From Gemmataceae bacterium (lineage in GTDB: Bacteria; Planctomycetota; Planctomycetia; Gemmatales; Gemmataceae): a DNA stretch of 12,671 nucleotides. The notes under the pieces were generated by a model that saw only the letters and a program-made list of their open reading frames with translations, searched no databases and was not told the DNA's origin. Positions 7,045-12,671 of the stretch are shown here, piece after piece. The first letter of the stretch is position 1; each line of letters opens with the position of its first letter. The position numbers and the translations under genes are program-made. The stretch lies in contig CANLGS010000039.1 of assembly GCA_947490035.1 (NCBI GenBank), positions 1-12,671 on the forward strand, written 5' to 3'.

Positions 7045-7503
7045 TCAGGTCGCGGGCGCCAGCACTTCGACCGCGTCGCCAACCGCGACCTCGCCACCGC
7101 CCACGACCGTCGCCAGCACTCCGAGCCGACCCTTCGCATCGTTCCGGGGCTTGCCCTGAATCATCTCGAAACGCGCGCACCCCGTGCGCGGAATGCCCAC
7201 TTTGATTACCGCTTCACCGAGCTTGATATGCGCGCCTTCGACGAGCGCCGCGGGGTCGAGGCCCGCGAGGACGATCTGCTCGCCCATCTCGCCCGGCGCA
7301 ACCCGGAAGCCTTCGCGCCCAAGCTCCGCGAGCGTTTCCGCAAGCATCACATTCAGTTGGCGGTCCGTCGAACCGCCCTTCATGTAGCCTTCGATGCCTT
7401 TGAACTCGACCACCCGCACGCGCGCCGCCGGCACGCGCGAATAGCGGTCTTGCGGGCGCCCGGTCTTCAGCGGCCGGTACACGATGCTCACCACCTGCGC
7501 CAT
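7045..7503 (-). CDS. MOSC domain-containing protein
   Basis: A 152-residue stand-alone MOSC domain (PF03473), the fold found at the C-terminus of molybdenum cofactor sulfurases and in sulfur-carrying or molybdenum-linked proteins such as YiiM and mARC. Visible marks are GIEGYMKGGSTDRQLNVM at 36-53, GEMGEQIVLAGLD at 71-83, and the conserved cysteine C109 in PRTGCARFEMIQGKP. The ending EVAVGDAVEVL is typical of the last strand. It is probably cytoplasmic. The ATG follows a strong AGGAGGG ribosome-binding site that overlaps the end of gcvPB. The gap to gcvPB is only 14 bp, so the two are very likely cotranscribed. There is no obvious biochemical link between a MOSC protein and glycine cleavage, and the substrate is unknown. 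Confidence 0.9.
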   Translation of the reverse strand: MAQVVSIVYRPLKTGRPQDRYSRVPAARVRVVEFKGIEGYMKGGSTDRQLNVMLAETLAELGREGFRVAPGEMGEQIVLAGLDPAALVEGAHIKLGEAVIKVGIPRTGCARFEMIQGKPRNDAKGRLGVLATVVGGGEVAVGDAVEVLAPAT

Positions 7504-7517
7504 CAGTTGCCCTCCTG

Positions 7518-9038
7518 TTACGGCATCCCGGCGGGGTTGCCGGTTGTCACTGTGCGCTCGGTCGGCAGCGCCTCACCCGGCGCCGCGGCCCAGCGCAGCT
7601 TCAGTTCCTTCGCGGCCTTCACCTCGTCCGGGCGGCTCACGATGTGCGTGTGCGGTGCCGTTCGCACAACCTCCGGGTCTTCGGCCTTGATCTTCAGGAG
7701 CGTGTCGGCGAACGCGTCGAGCGTTTCCTTGCTCTCCGTCTCCGTCGGCTCCATCATCAGCGCCTGCGCGACGACCATGGGGAAGGACACGGTGGGCGCG
7801 TGGAAGCCGTAGTCGAGGAGACGCTTGCAGATGTCTATCGCTTTGATCTTGTGCGAGCGCACGAGCGACTGGGCACTCGCGACGAACTCGTGCATACACG
7901 GCCCCGCGTGCGGCACCTCGAAGCCTTCGAGCACGCGCGCCCGCAGGTAGTTCGCGTTCAGCACCGCTTGCTCGCTGACTTCCTTCAAGCCGTCCGGCCC
8001 GAGCGTGCGAATATAGCAGTACCCGCGGAACAGGATGCCGACGTTGCCGAAGAAGCTCCGCACGCGCCCGATCGACTTCGGCATATCGAAGTTGAGTTTA
8101 TACTTCGCGCCATCTTTGACAACAACCGGTGCCGGCAGATAAGGCGCGAGGAAGTCGCGCACCGCGATGGGGCCGGAGCCGGGACCGCCGCCGCCGTGCG
8201 GCCCGGTGAACGTCTTGTGGACGTTGTAGTGCTGCATGTCCGCGCCGAAGTCGCCCGGCCGCGTGATGCCGAGGATCGCGTTCATGTTCGCGCCGTCGAG
8301 ATATACGAGCGCGCCCTTACTATGTAACAAGTCGGTGATGGTGTTAATCTGCGTCTCAAACAATCCCAGCGTGTTGGGGTTGGTAATCATGAACACGGCG
8401 GTGTCATCGCCCAACTTGGCCTTCAAGTCGTTGAGATCAACGAGACCGCTCGCGCCGCTCTTGACGGTGATCGTATCGAACCCCGCGAGTGCCGCACTCG
8501 CGGGGTTCGTGCCGTGCGCGGAGTCCGGCACGAGCACCTTGCGGCGGTGCGTCTCGCCCTTCTCCTTGAAGTACGCCGCCGCGACGAACAGCGCCGTGAG
8601 TTCGCCCTGCGCGCCGGCGGCCGGTTGCAGCGACACCGCCGGCAGCCCGGAAATCTCCGCGAGGTATTGCTGCATCTCGTAGAGCAGTTCGAGCATGCCC
8701 TGCGTTGTGTCGTCGTCCTGAAGCGGGTGCAGGTTGGCGAACCCCGGCAGCGCCGCGAGCCGCTCGTGCCGCTTGGGGTTGTACTTCATGGTACACGACC
8801 CCAACGGGTAGAAGTTGGTGTCGATGCTCATGTTCCGCGCCGACAGATTCGTATAGTGCCGAATGAGGTCGATCTCACCGACCTCCGGCAGCGGCGGCGG
8901 CTTATCCGTAAGGTGCTCGCGCGGAATGAGCGCGTCAAGCGGCTGTAATGAAGGAACATCACAGGCGGGCAGCCGGTGGCACCGCCGCCCGGACTTGGAC
9001 AGCTCAAAGATAACTTCGGTGGATTGCGTGTTGTTCAT
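7518..9038 (-). CDS. gcvPB: Glycine dehydrogenase (decarboxylating) subunit 2
   Basis: Subunit 2 of the two-chain P-protein of the glycine cleavage system. With GcvPA it uses pyridoxal phosphate to decarboxylate glycine and pass the aminomethyl group to lipoyl-GcvH. The 506-residue length is normal for the family. The PLP lysine is K275 in NVHKTFTGPHGGGGPGSGP. Other family blocks are HYTNLSARNMSIDTNFYPLG at 61-80 followed by SCTMKYNP, LQPAAGAQGELT around 138-148, DSAHGTNPASAA at 172-183, and the ending SFPMVVAQALMMEPTETESKETLD. The ATG overlaps the preceding reading frame by 4 bp (ATGA) and has only a weak purine-rich site (GGAAG) upstream, so translation may depend on coupling. Its partner gcvPA lies about 2.5 kb upstream, not adjacent. 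A perfect 15-bp hairpin sits in the coding region at 8477-8509. Confidence 0.96.
   Translation of the reverse strand: MNNTQSTEVIFELSKSGRRCHRLPACDVPSLQPLDALIPREHLTDKPPPLPEVGEIDLIRHYTNLSARNMSIDTNFYPLGSCTMKYNPKRHERLAALPGFANLHPLQDDDTTQGMLELLYEMQQYLAEISGLPAVSLQPAAGAQGELTALFVAAAYFKEKGETHRRKVLVPDSAHGTNPASAALAGFDTITVKSGASGLVDLNDLKAKLGDDTAVFMITNPNTLGLFETQINTITDLLHSKGALVYLDGANMNAILGITRPGDFGADMQHYNVHKTFTGPHGGGGPGSGPIAVRDFLAPYLPAPVVVKDGAKYKLNFDMPKSIGRVRSFFGNVGILFRGYCYIRTLGPDGLKEVSEQAVLNANYLRARVLEGFEVPHAGPCMHEFVASAQSLVRSHKIKAIDICKRLLDYGFHAPTVSFPMVVAQALMMEPTETESKETLDAFADTLLKIKAEDPEVVRTAPHTHIVSRPDEVKAAKELKLRWAAAPGEALPTERTVTTGNPAGMP
8477..8509 (-). repeat. Perfect 15-bp inverted repeat inside gcvPB
   Basis: CGAACCCCGCGAGTG (8477-8491), the triplet CCG, then its exact reverse complement CACTCGCGGGGTTCG (8495-8509). 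In gcvPB mRNA this would form a very stable hairpin with a three-base loop. It encodes conserved family residues (TNPASAALAGF), so the pairing comes from codon choice within a constrained protein. No T-run follows on either strand, so it does not look like a terminator. Confidence 0.85.
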
Positions 9039-9292
9039 ACGTCTTCCATGCGATCAATGCGTGCCAAGTATTCGGTCAAACTGTCAGCGCGTACCTTTGC
9101 CCATCGTTCGGGATCGAACCGCGCCATTTCGCGGTCCAATTCCTCATCGGACCGAGCTTTCCAGAATGAGCCGATGCCGTATGGGTCTCGGTAGTGCAGT
9201 ATCCGCTGTCGCTTCTTACCACGTAGGGGTGGGCGTTCACGAAGGAGGAGACAGTCAAACGCACCAAAGTCTGAACCTGTGAATCCGACCAC
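9035..9292 (-). CDS. C-terminal part of a split SMI1/KNR4-like protein (small ORF before gcvPB)
   Basis: An 85-codon open frame with a GTG start at 9292, ending in a TGA that overlaps the gcvPB ATG. I do not think it is an independent gene. The frame stays open upstream to a TAA at 9350-9352, which is the stop of the TIGR02996/SMI1 gene in exactly the same frame, and the intervening codons (PQNCGFRDSPDERIFTDCTV) read like protein. The GTG has no ribosome-binding site. The segment VGFTGSDFGAFDCLLL, a later RILHYRDPYG, and the ending SLTEYLARIDR fit the second half of an SMI1/KNR4 domain, where glycine-rich strands are followed by a final helix. So this is probably the detached C-terminal half of that protein, made only by read-through or reinitiation, or not at all. 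No nucleotide-level insertion is visible. The family call for this half alone is moderate. Confidence 0.55.
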   Translation of the reverse strand: MVGFTGSDFGAFDCLLLRERPPLRGKKRQRILHYRDPYGIGSFWKARSDEELDREMARFDPERWAKVRADSLTEYLARIDRMEDV

Positions 9293-9349
9293 AGTGCAAT
9301 CTGTGAAAATGCGTTCATCTGGCGAATCCCGGAATCCACAATTTTGTGG

Positions 9350-9865
9350 TTAATACAACTCGTCTGCAAGTCCCTGGACCGTTGGTAGATTGAGGGGGGT
9401 TACTTTATCATTAGACGAACTCCACCCTGTATACATCCCACTTACACCTAACTGAGCGAATCCCATACATTCGTCATCGTAGAACCTGTCCAGAAGCAAG
9501 CCACCATTATAGTTCATCAGGAACGCGACGTACTCGTCTGGGAGGAAGGGAATCGTAGATTCCTGCGCCCGGATATCCTCGATGGTGATGTGAGGACCGG
9601 TAAACTCGAACACCTTGTTCTTGAAGCATGCGCCCAGCGGCGGGCGACTCACGCGATATACCCATACCGCGTCGAGCAACGCTGCCAGTTTGCGAACTTT
9701 CCGCTCCTGCGGCTTCTGCCTACCTTTTTCCCATTGCGCCTCCGCGCGCAAGTATGGGCCACGCGGGTCGCCCCTGTCATCGAGCCAGTCGGCGTAGACC
9801 AGTCGCGGCGTGTCGTCGCCGGGGCTGTCCACGATCACGCGAATGAAGGCTTCGTCTTCGTTCAC
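9350..9865 (-). CDS. TIGR02996 domain protein with truncated SMI1/KNR4-like domain
   Basis: A 171-residue protein. Residues 1-45 (MNEDEAFIRVIVDSPGDDTP, then RLVYADWLDDRGDPRGPYLRAE) are a classic TIGR02996 repeat-companion domain, which is abundant in Gemmata-type planctomycetes and of unknown function. From about 93 the sequence looks like the start of an SMI1/KNR4 domain: ITIEDIRAQE, then FLPDEYVAFLMNYNGG at 107-122. SMI1/KNR4 proteins include immunity proteins against polymorphic toxins, but this does not prove that role here. The protein stops at a TAA after DELY, in the middle of the expected domain, and coding-like sequence continues in the same frame to 9035. The GTG start at 9865 overlaps the stop of DUF4058 copy 2 (GTGA) and has an AAGGGG site 8 nt upstream. 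The frame runs further upstream but only as an overlap of that gene. GC content falls to about 47% over 9301-9540. Confidence 0.8.
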   Translation of the reverse strand: MNEDEAFIRVIVDSPGDDTPRLVYADWLDDRGDPRGPYLRAEAQWEKGRQKPQERKVRKLAALLDAVWVYRVSRPPLGACFKNKVFEFTGPHITIEDIRAQESTIPFLPDEYVAFLMNYNGGLLLDRFYDDECMGFAQLGVSGMYTGWSSSNDKVTPLNLPTVQGLADELY

Positions 9866-9933
9866 GGTAGCAACCCCTTCGCGCGGAGGATGCCTTCGGC
9901 CCACGCCTGCTGTTCCGGCGTCAGCGGCGGGTC
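9856..9933 (-). repeat. Direct repeat, unit 1 (end of DUF4058 copy 2 and start of the TIGR02996 gene)
   Basis: A 78-bp stretch matching 10693-10770 with three mismatches by eye, offset 837 bp. It covers the last codons of the DUF4058 gene (LTPEQQAWAEGILRAKGLLP), its GTGA overlap, and the first codons of the TIGR02996 gene. The third mismatch lies near the far end, where the paralogs begin to diverge. Confidence 0.85.
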
Positions 9934-10665
9934 CGGTTGTTGCTTGGTGTACTTCGCGCGTTTGGCGAAACCGCTTTCGTCGTAGCACCGATCGAACACG
10001 GCTTGCAGATCGATCGTCACCGGCGTTACGCCCGCGTCGAGCGGGATCGGCACTTTCGGCAGCCGTTCGGCCAGTTTGATCGGTGCGACGAAGTAGTGAA
10101 TCGGCGAGCCGGCCACCATCACGCACACGTGGTAGTCGCACTCGGGCGCGACCGCGCGCAGCCGCCCTTCGGGAATAGCCGTCGTGTGCGGGCCGCCGCG
10201 GATCAGATCCAGTTCCACAAGATTCACCCGCGACAGGCGAAACTCGCCCTGCTTCTGTCGGTAGGAAATGCGCCCGTCCTCACCCGCCTTCTTGTTCGTC
10301 GGGCTGACGATCTCGACCGCGGTCACCAGTCGCTCGTCCTCGACGGAGCGAATGGACAGGTACAGTTCCTCGACGGGGTCGCTCACCGCTTCGGTCGCCG
10401 CCGCGAGCAACCCGGCCTGCGCGAGCGTCGCGACAGCCACGGCCGTTCCGCCTCCGGTGTTGTCGTCCGAGCTGAACACGCCGATATCAGGAATGCGACG
10501 CAGTTCAGGATCGACGTAAACGCGGCTGTCGCCCGCGGCGACGTACCCCGCCGGCAGCGCCGCGTTGATTGCTGCCTGAAGGTAGGTAATCAGGCTGTTG
10601 TGGACACTGGGGAACACCGCGGGGCGTTCCAGCCACGGGTCCATTCCGGGAAACGGCGACGGCAT
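9862..10665 (-). CDS. DUF4058 family protein, copy 2
   Basis: A 267-residue DUF4058 protein (PF13267), common in planctomycetes and cyanobacteria and of unknown function. It starts with the family signature MPSPFPGMDPWLE, then has RRIPDIGVF at 57-64, VTAVEIVSPTNKKAGEDGR around 114-132, Y135 and K138, and VNLVELDLIRGGPH. The order PD, then E118, then lysines, together with the phrase EIVSPTNK, resembles Uma2 and suggests a PD-(D/E)XK-like fold. This is inference. No signal peptide is visible. It is a tandem paralog of the next gene upstream, and the last 20 residues are identical in the two copies. The ATG has a strong GGAGGAGGG ribosome-binding site that lies within an 11-codon remnant ORF. 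Its TGA overlaps the GTG of the TIGR02996 gene. Confidence 0.9.
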   Translation of the reverse strand: MPSPFPGMDPWLERPAVFPSVHNSLITYLQAAINAALPAGYVAAGDSRVYVDPELRRIPDIGVFSSDDNTGGGTAVAVATLAQAGLLAAATEAVSDPVEELYLSIRSVEDERLVTAVEIVSPTNKKAGEDGRISYRQKQGEFRLSRVNLVELDLIRGGPHTTAIPEGRLRAVAPECDYHVCVMVAGSPIHYFVAPIKLAERLPKVPIPLDAGVTPVTIDLQAVFDRCYDESGFAKRAKYTKQQPDPPLTPEQQAWAEGILRAKGLLP

Positions 10666-10666
10666 A

Positions 10667-10702
10667 TCAGCCCTCCTCCGCGCGAATAAAAGCTTCGTTC
10701 AC
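10667..10702 (-). pseudogene. 11-codon remnant of a TIGR02996 gene between the DUF4058 copies
   Basis: A GTG that overlaps the stop of DUF4058 copy 1 (GTGA) opens a frame reading MNEAFIRAEEG and closing with TGA one base before the ATG of copy 2. The TIGR02996 gene after copy 2 starts the same way, MNEDEAFIRV, at the same overlap. The short frame is best read as the 5' stub of a second TIGR02996 gene with six bases (two codons) missing, whose remainder was lost. Its end supplies the GGAGGAGGG ribosome-binding site of copy 2, so it may now act as a translated leader. Confidence 0.65.
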
Positions 10703-10770
10703 GGCAGCAACCCCTTCGCGCGGAGGATGCCTTCGGCCCACGCCTGCTGTTCCGGTGTCAGCGGTGGGTC
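10693..10770 (-). repeat. Direct repeat, unit 2 (end of DUF4058 copy 1 and remnant)
   Basis: A partner of 9856-9933, 75 of 78 positions identical by eye. Outside this stretch the two DUF4058 genes are clearly more diverged, so the 3' ends were either duplicated recently or kept alike by gene conversion. Confidence 0.85.
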
Positions 10771-11490
10771 GCACGGCTCGCGGTAGCTGACGAGCGCGTC
10801 ATATTTTCCGCTCGCATAGCAGCGCTCGAGAAGGGGTTGTAGGTTCACGGTGACCGGGGGCACGTCTGGGTCGAGCGGGATCGCGAACGCCGGGAGCGGG
10901 TCGCCGAGTTTGATCGCCGCCGCGTGATACGACGGCACTGCCTCCGCGACCGTCACGCTGATGTGGTAGTCGAACGTGGCGAATGCCTTCCGCAGCCGTC
11001 CGAGCGGCGCCGCGGTGACGTGCGGCCCGCGCCGCAACAGGTCGATTTCCACCAGGTGAACACCGGACAACTCGTACTCGTGCTGCTTCTCCTGGTACGT
11101 CTGACGCCCCTTCTCGCCCGCCTTCTTGTTCGTCAGGCTGATAATCTCGACGGCCGTAACCAGCCGCTTTCCCCTCGGCGACACGATTTCGAGATACGGC
11201 TCTTCGACCGGTTCGGGCGAGAGCCGCTGACCGATCGCGGTCAGCCCGGCGAGCGCAACAACCACCCCACCGTTGCCGTTCGGGTCGCGGTCGCGGCCGA
11301 ACAGCGCCACGTCCGGCTCGCGACGTAGTTCGTCGTCCACCCACACTTTGTTCTTGGTCGTCGCGACGTAGCCCGGCGGGAGCGCGGCGTTGACCGCTTC
11401 CTTGAGCAGAAAGATGAGGCTCTCGTGCAGGTCGGGGAACACTTCTTCCCCCTCCAGCCACGGGTCCATTCCCGGAAACGGTGACGGCAT
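10699..11490 (-). CDS. DUF4058 family protein, copy 1
   Basis: A 263-residue DUF4058 protein (PF13267). Marks are MPSPFPGMDPWLEGEEVFPD at the start, RREPDVALF at 56-64, VTAVEIISLTNKKAGEKGR at 111-129 with E115, Y132 and K135, VHLVEIDLLRRGPHVTA at 144-160, and the end LTPEQQAWAEGILRAKGLLP. The usual S-P-T-N-K reads SLTNK here, so P is replaced by L. It lies only 12 bp after gcvPA, and its ATG has an AGGAGGG ribosome-binding site beginning just past the gcvPA stop, so it is almost certainly cotranscribed with gcvPA. Its stop overlaps a GTG that opens the remnant ORF before copy 2. Function is unknown. The fold resemblance to Uma2 is an inference from motif order. Confidence 0.9.
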   Translation of the reverse strand: MPSPFPGMDPWLEGEEVFPDLHESLIFLLKEAVNAALPPGYVATTKNKVWVDDELRREPDVALFGRDRDPNGNGGVVVALAGLTAIGQRLSPEPVEEPYLEIVSPRGKRLVTAVEIISLTNKKAGEKGRQTYQEKQHEYELSGVHLVEIDLLRRGPHVTAAPLGRLRKAFATFDYHISVTVAEAVPSYHAAAIKLGDPLPAFAIPLDPDVPPVTVNLQPLLERCYASGKYDALVSYREPCDPPLTPEQQAWAEGILRAKGLLP

Positions 11491-11502
11491 CGCACCCTCC
11501 TG

Positions 11503-12671
11503 TTAAACGCTCGCCTTCATCGCCGACACGAAGCCGTCGATCTCGGCTTTCGTGCGCTTCTCCGTGACCGCGACCGTGATGCAGTCCTTCAGCGCCGGAT
11601 ACCACCGGCCGAGCGGCAAGCCGGCGTGGTAACCCTTCGCTCGCAGTTTCGCAAGTAGCACTTCGGCATCGCCCGGAACCTTTAGCGCGAACTCCTTCGC
11701 GAAGGGGGCTTTGAAGCGGAGAGAGACGCCCGCGACCGTGCACAACTGCTCCGCGGCGTAGTGCGCTTTACGCACGCACAGTTCCGCGGTTTCCTTCAAG
11801 CCCTGCGGGCCGACCGCGGTCAGGTACACCGCGGCGCGGAGCGCGAGCAGTCCCTGATTCGTGCAGATGTTGCTCGTCGCCTTTTCGCGCGCGATGTGCT
11901 GCTCGCGCGACGCGAGCGTGAGCACCCACGCGCGCTTGCCATTCCGGTCGGTGGTCTGACCAACGAGCCGGCCGGGCACTTTACGCTGGTACTCGGCGTG
12001 ACACGCGAGGATGCCGAGGTACGGGCCGCCGTACTGGAGCGGCACGCCCAGTCCCTGACCTTCCGCCACCGCGATGTCGGCACCGTGATCGCTCGGCCGC
12101 TTCAACACGCCCACGGAGATGGGATCGAAACTCGCGACGAACAGCGCGCCGACCTTGTGCGCCGCGTCGCCGATGGACTGCATGTCTTCGAGGTGGCCGA
12201 AGAAGTTGGGCGACTGCGCGATCACGCACGCGGTCGCGTCGGTCACCGCGGTCTTCACGTCATCGGGGTTCAGCACACCGTTCGGCGTGGGCAGCGTGCG
12301 CACGCGGCAGTTGAGGTTCGCGGCGTAGGTGAGAAGCGTCTGCCGGTACTCCGGGTGAACGCTCTCCGCGATGAGTATCTCTTGCCGCTTCGTGATGCTG
12401 AGCGCCATCAGCGCCGCTTCGGTCACGCTCGAACCGCCTTCGTAGAGGCTCGCGTTCGCGACCCCCATGCCGGTGAGTTCGCACATCAGCGACTGGTACT
12501 CGAAGACCGCTTGCAGCGTGCCTTGCGAGGCTTCCGCCTGGTAGGGCGTGTACGCGGTGTAGAACTCGCTGCGTCCCGCGATGGCATCGACCACGCTCGG
12601 AATGAAGTGGTCGTACGCGCCGCCGCCGAGGAAGCACACCGCGTCCGACGCGGACTGATTCTTCGCGAGCA
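11503..12671 (-). CDS. gcvPA: Glycine dehydrogenase (decarboxylating) subunit 1, 5' end outside window
   Basis: Subunit 1 of the two-chain glycine cleavage P-protein, partner of GcvPB in PLP-dependent glycine decarboxylation. About 389 of the usual 440-450 residues are visible. The frame is open to the right edge of the window and the start is not seen. A GTG at 12639 is inside the conserved block (NQSASDAVCFLGGGAYDHF) and is not the start. Family marks are FLGGGAYDHFIPSVVDAI, then EFYTAYTPYQAEASQGTLQ, MGVANASLYEGGSS and TEAALMA, SPNFFGHLED, and ASREQHIAREKATSNICTNQ near the C-terminal third. It ends KASV with a TAA. DUF4058 copy 1 follows 12 bp later. The family is usually followed directly by gcvPB, which is not the case here. 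The gcvT and gcvH genes would be expected upstream, outside the window. Confidence 0.96.
   Translation of the reverse strand, partial: LAKNQSASDAVCFLGGGAYDHFIPSVVDAIAGRSEFYTAYTPYQAEASQGTLQAVFEYQSLMCELTGMGVANASLYEGGSSVTEAALMALSITKRQEILIAESVHPEYRQTLLTYAANLNCRVRTLPTPNGVLNPDDVKTAVTDATACVIAQSPNFFGHLEDMQSIGDAAHKVGALFVASFDPISVGVLKRPSDHGADIAVAEGQGLGVPLQYGGPYLGILACHAEYQRKVPGRLVGQTTDRNGKRAWVLTLASREQHIAREKATSNICTNQGLLALRAAVYLTAVGPQGLKETAELCVRKAHYAAEQLCTVAGVSLRFKAPFAKEFALKVPGDAEVLLAKLRAKGYHAGLPLGRWYPALKDCITVAVTEKRTKAEIDGFVSAMKASV

Noticed and set aside
7032-7046. Small hairpin GAACC-gcgaa-GGTTC at the MOSC stop
   Set aside because: Only five base pairs and no T-run on the minus strand, so it is not a convincing terminator.
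9076-9369. 97-codon minus-strand frame overlapping the split SMI1 region
   Set aside because: It is in another frame than the SMI1-like continuation, shows no family features, and has no ribosome-binding site. It is probably a shadow.
9866-10141. Upstream extension of the TIGR02996 gene frame
   Set aside because: The extra 92 codons overlap DUF4058 copy 2 and are arginine-rich shadow sequence. The GTG at 9865 with its ribosome-binding site and the TIGR02996 start are a better choice.

Overview
The window looks like chromosomal DNA of a Gemmata-like planctomycete. Most of it is GC-rich. It carries several families that are expanded in that group: two Uma2-family proteins, tandem DUF4058 proteins, a TIGR02996 repeat-companion domain, a small protein beginning MTEAEWLACK, and a Ser/Thr kinase with a planctomycete-style ending. 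The assignment rests on remembered family patterns, not on a search.

Layout. (1) Positions 2-208 hold the 3' end of a plus-strand gene, probably N-formylglutamate amidohydrolase-like. (2) 261-1594 is a minus-strand pair, a Gemmata-type hypothetical protein followed by a Uma2 protein. (3) 1675-3773 is a plus-strand pair for haem synthesis: a HemX/CcsA-like membrane protein overlapping hemA (glutamyl-tRNA reductase) by 4 bp, preceded by a good sigma70-like promoter. (4) 3824-4625 is a decayed Ser/Thr kinase with no N-lobe and at least two frame changes. (5) 4640-5371 (minus) is a lipoate ligase/octanoyltransferase-family protein, divergent from a second Uma2 gene (5457-6134, plus). (6) 6184-12671 is one long minus-strand run: gcvPA (5' end outside the window), DUF4058 copy 1, DUF4058 copy 2, a TIGR02996 + SMI1/KNR4-like gene split by an in-frame stop, gcvPB, a MOSC-domain protein, and a TIGR02452/PARG-like macrodomain protein.

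How the genes fit together. GcvPA and GcvPB are the two halves of the glycine cleavage P-protein and are usually adjacent. Here about 2.5 kb of accessory genes sits between them, joined by 4-bp overlaps and very short gaps, so the whole run could be one transcript. The lipoyl-transfer enzyme is functionally related because the glycine cleavage H-protein needs lipoate. The tandem DUF4058 genes have near-identical 3' ends. An 11-codon remnant between them matches the start of the TIGR02996 gene, which suggests that a two-gene unit was duplicated and one partner then lost. The SMI1-like part is markedly less GC-rich than its surroundings.

I found no tRNA, rRNA, CRISPR array, insertion sequence, origin or convincing intrinsic terminator. 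No stretch longer than about 300 bases lacks a gene. The longest gap is between the minus-strand gene starting at 1594 and the membrane protein starting at 1675, and it holds a promoter.
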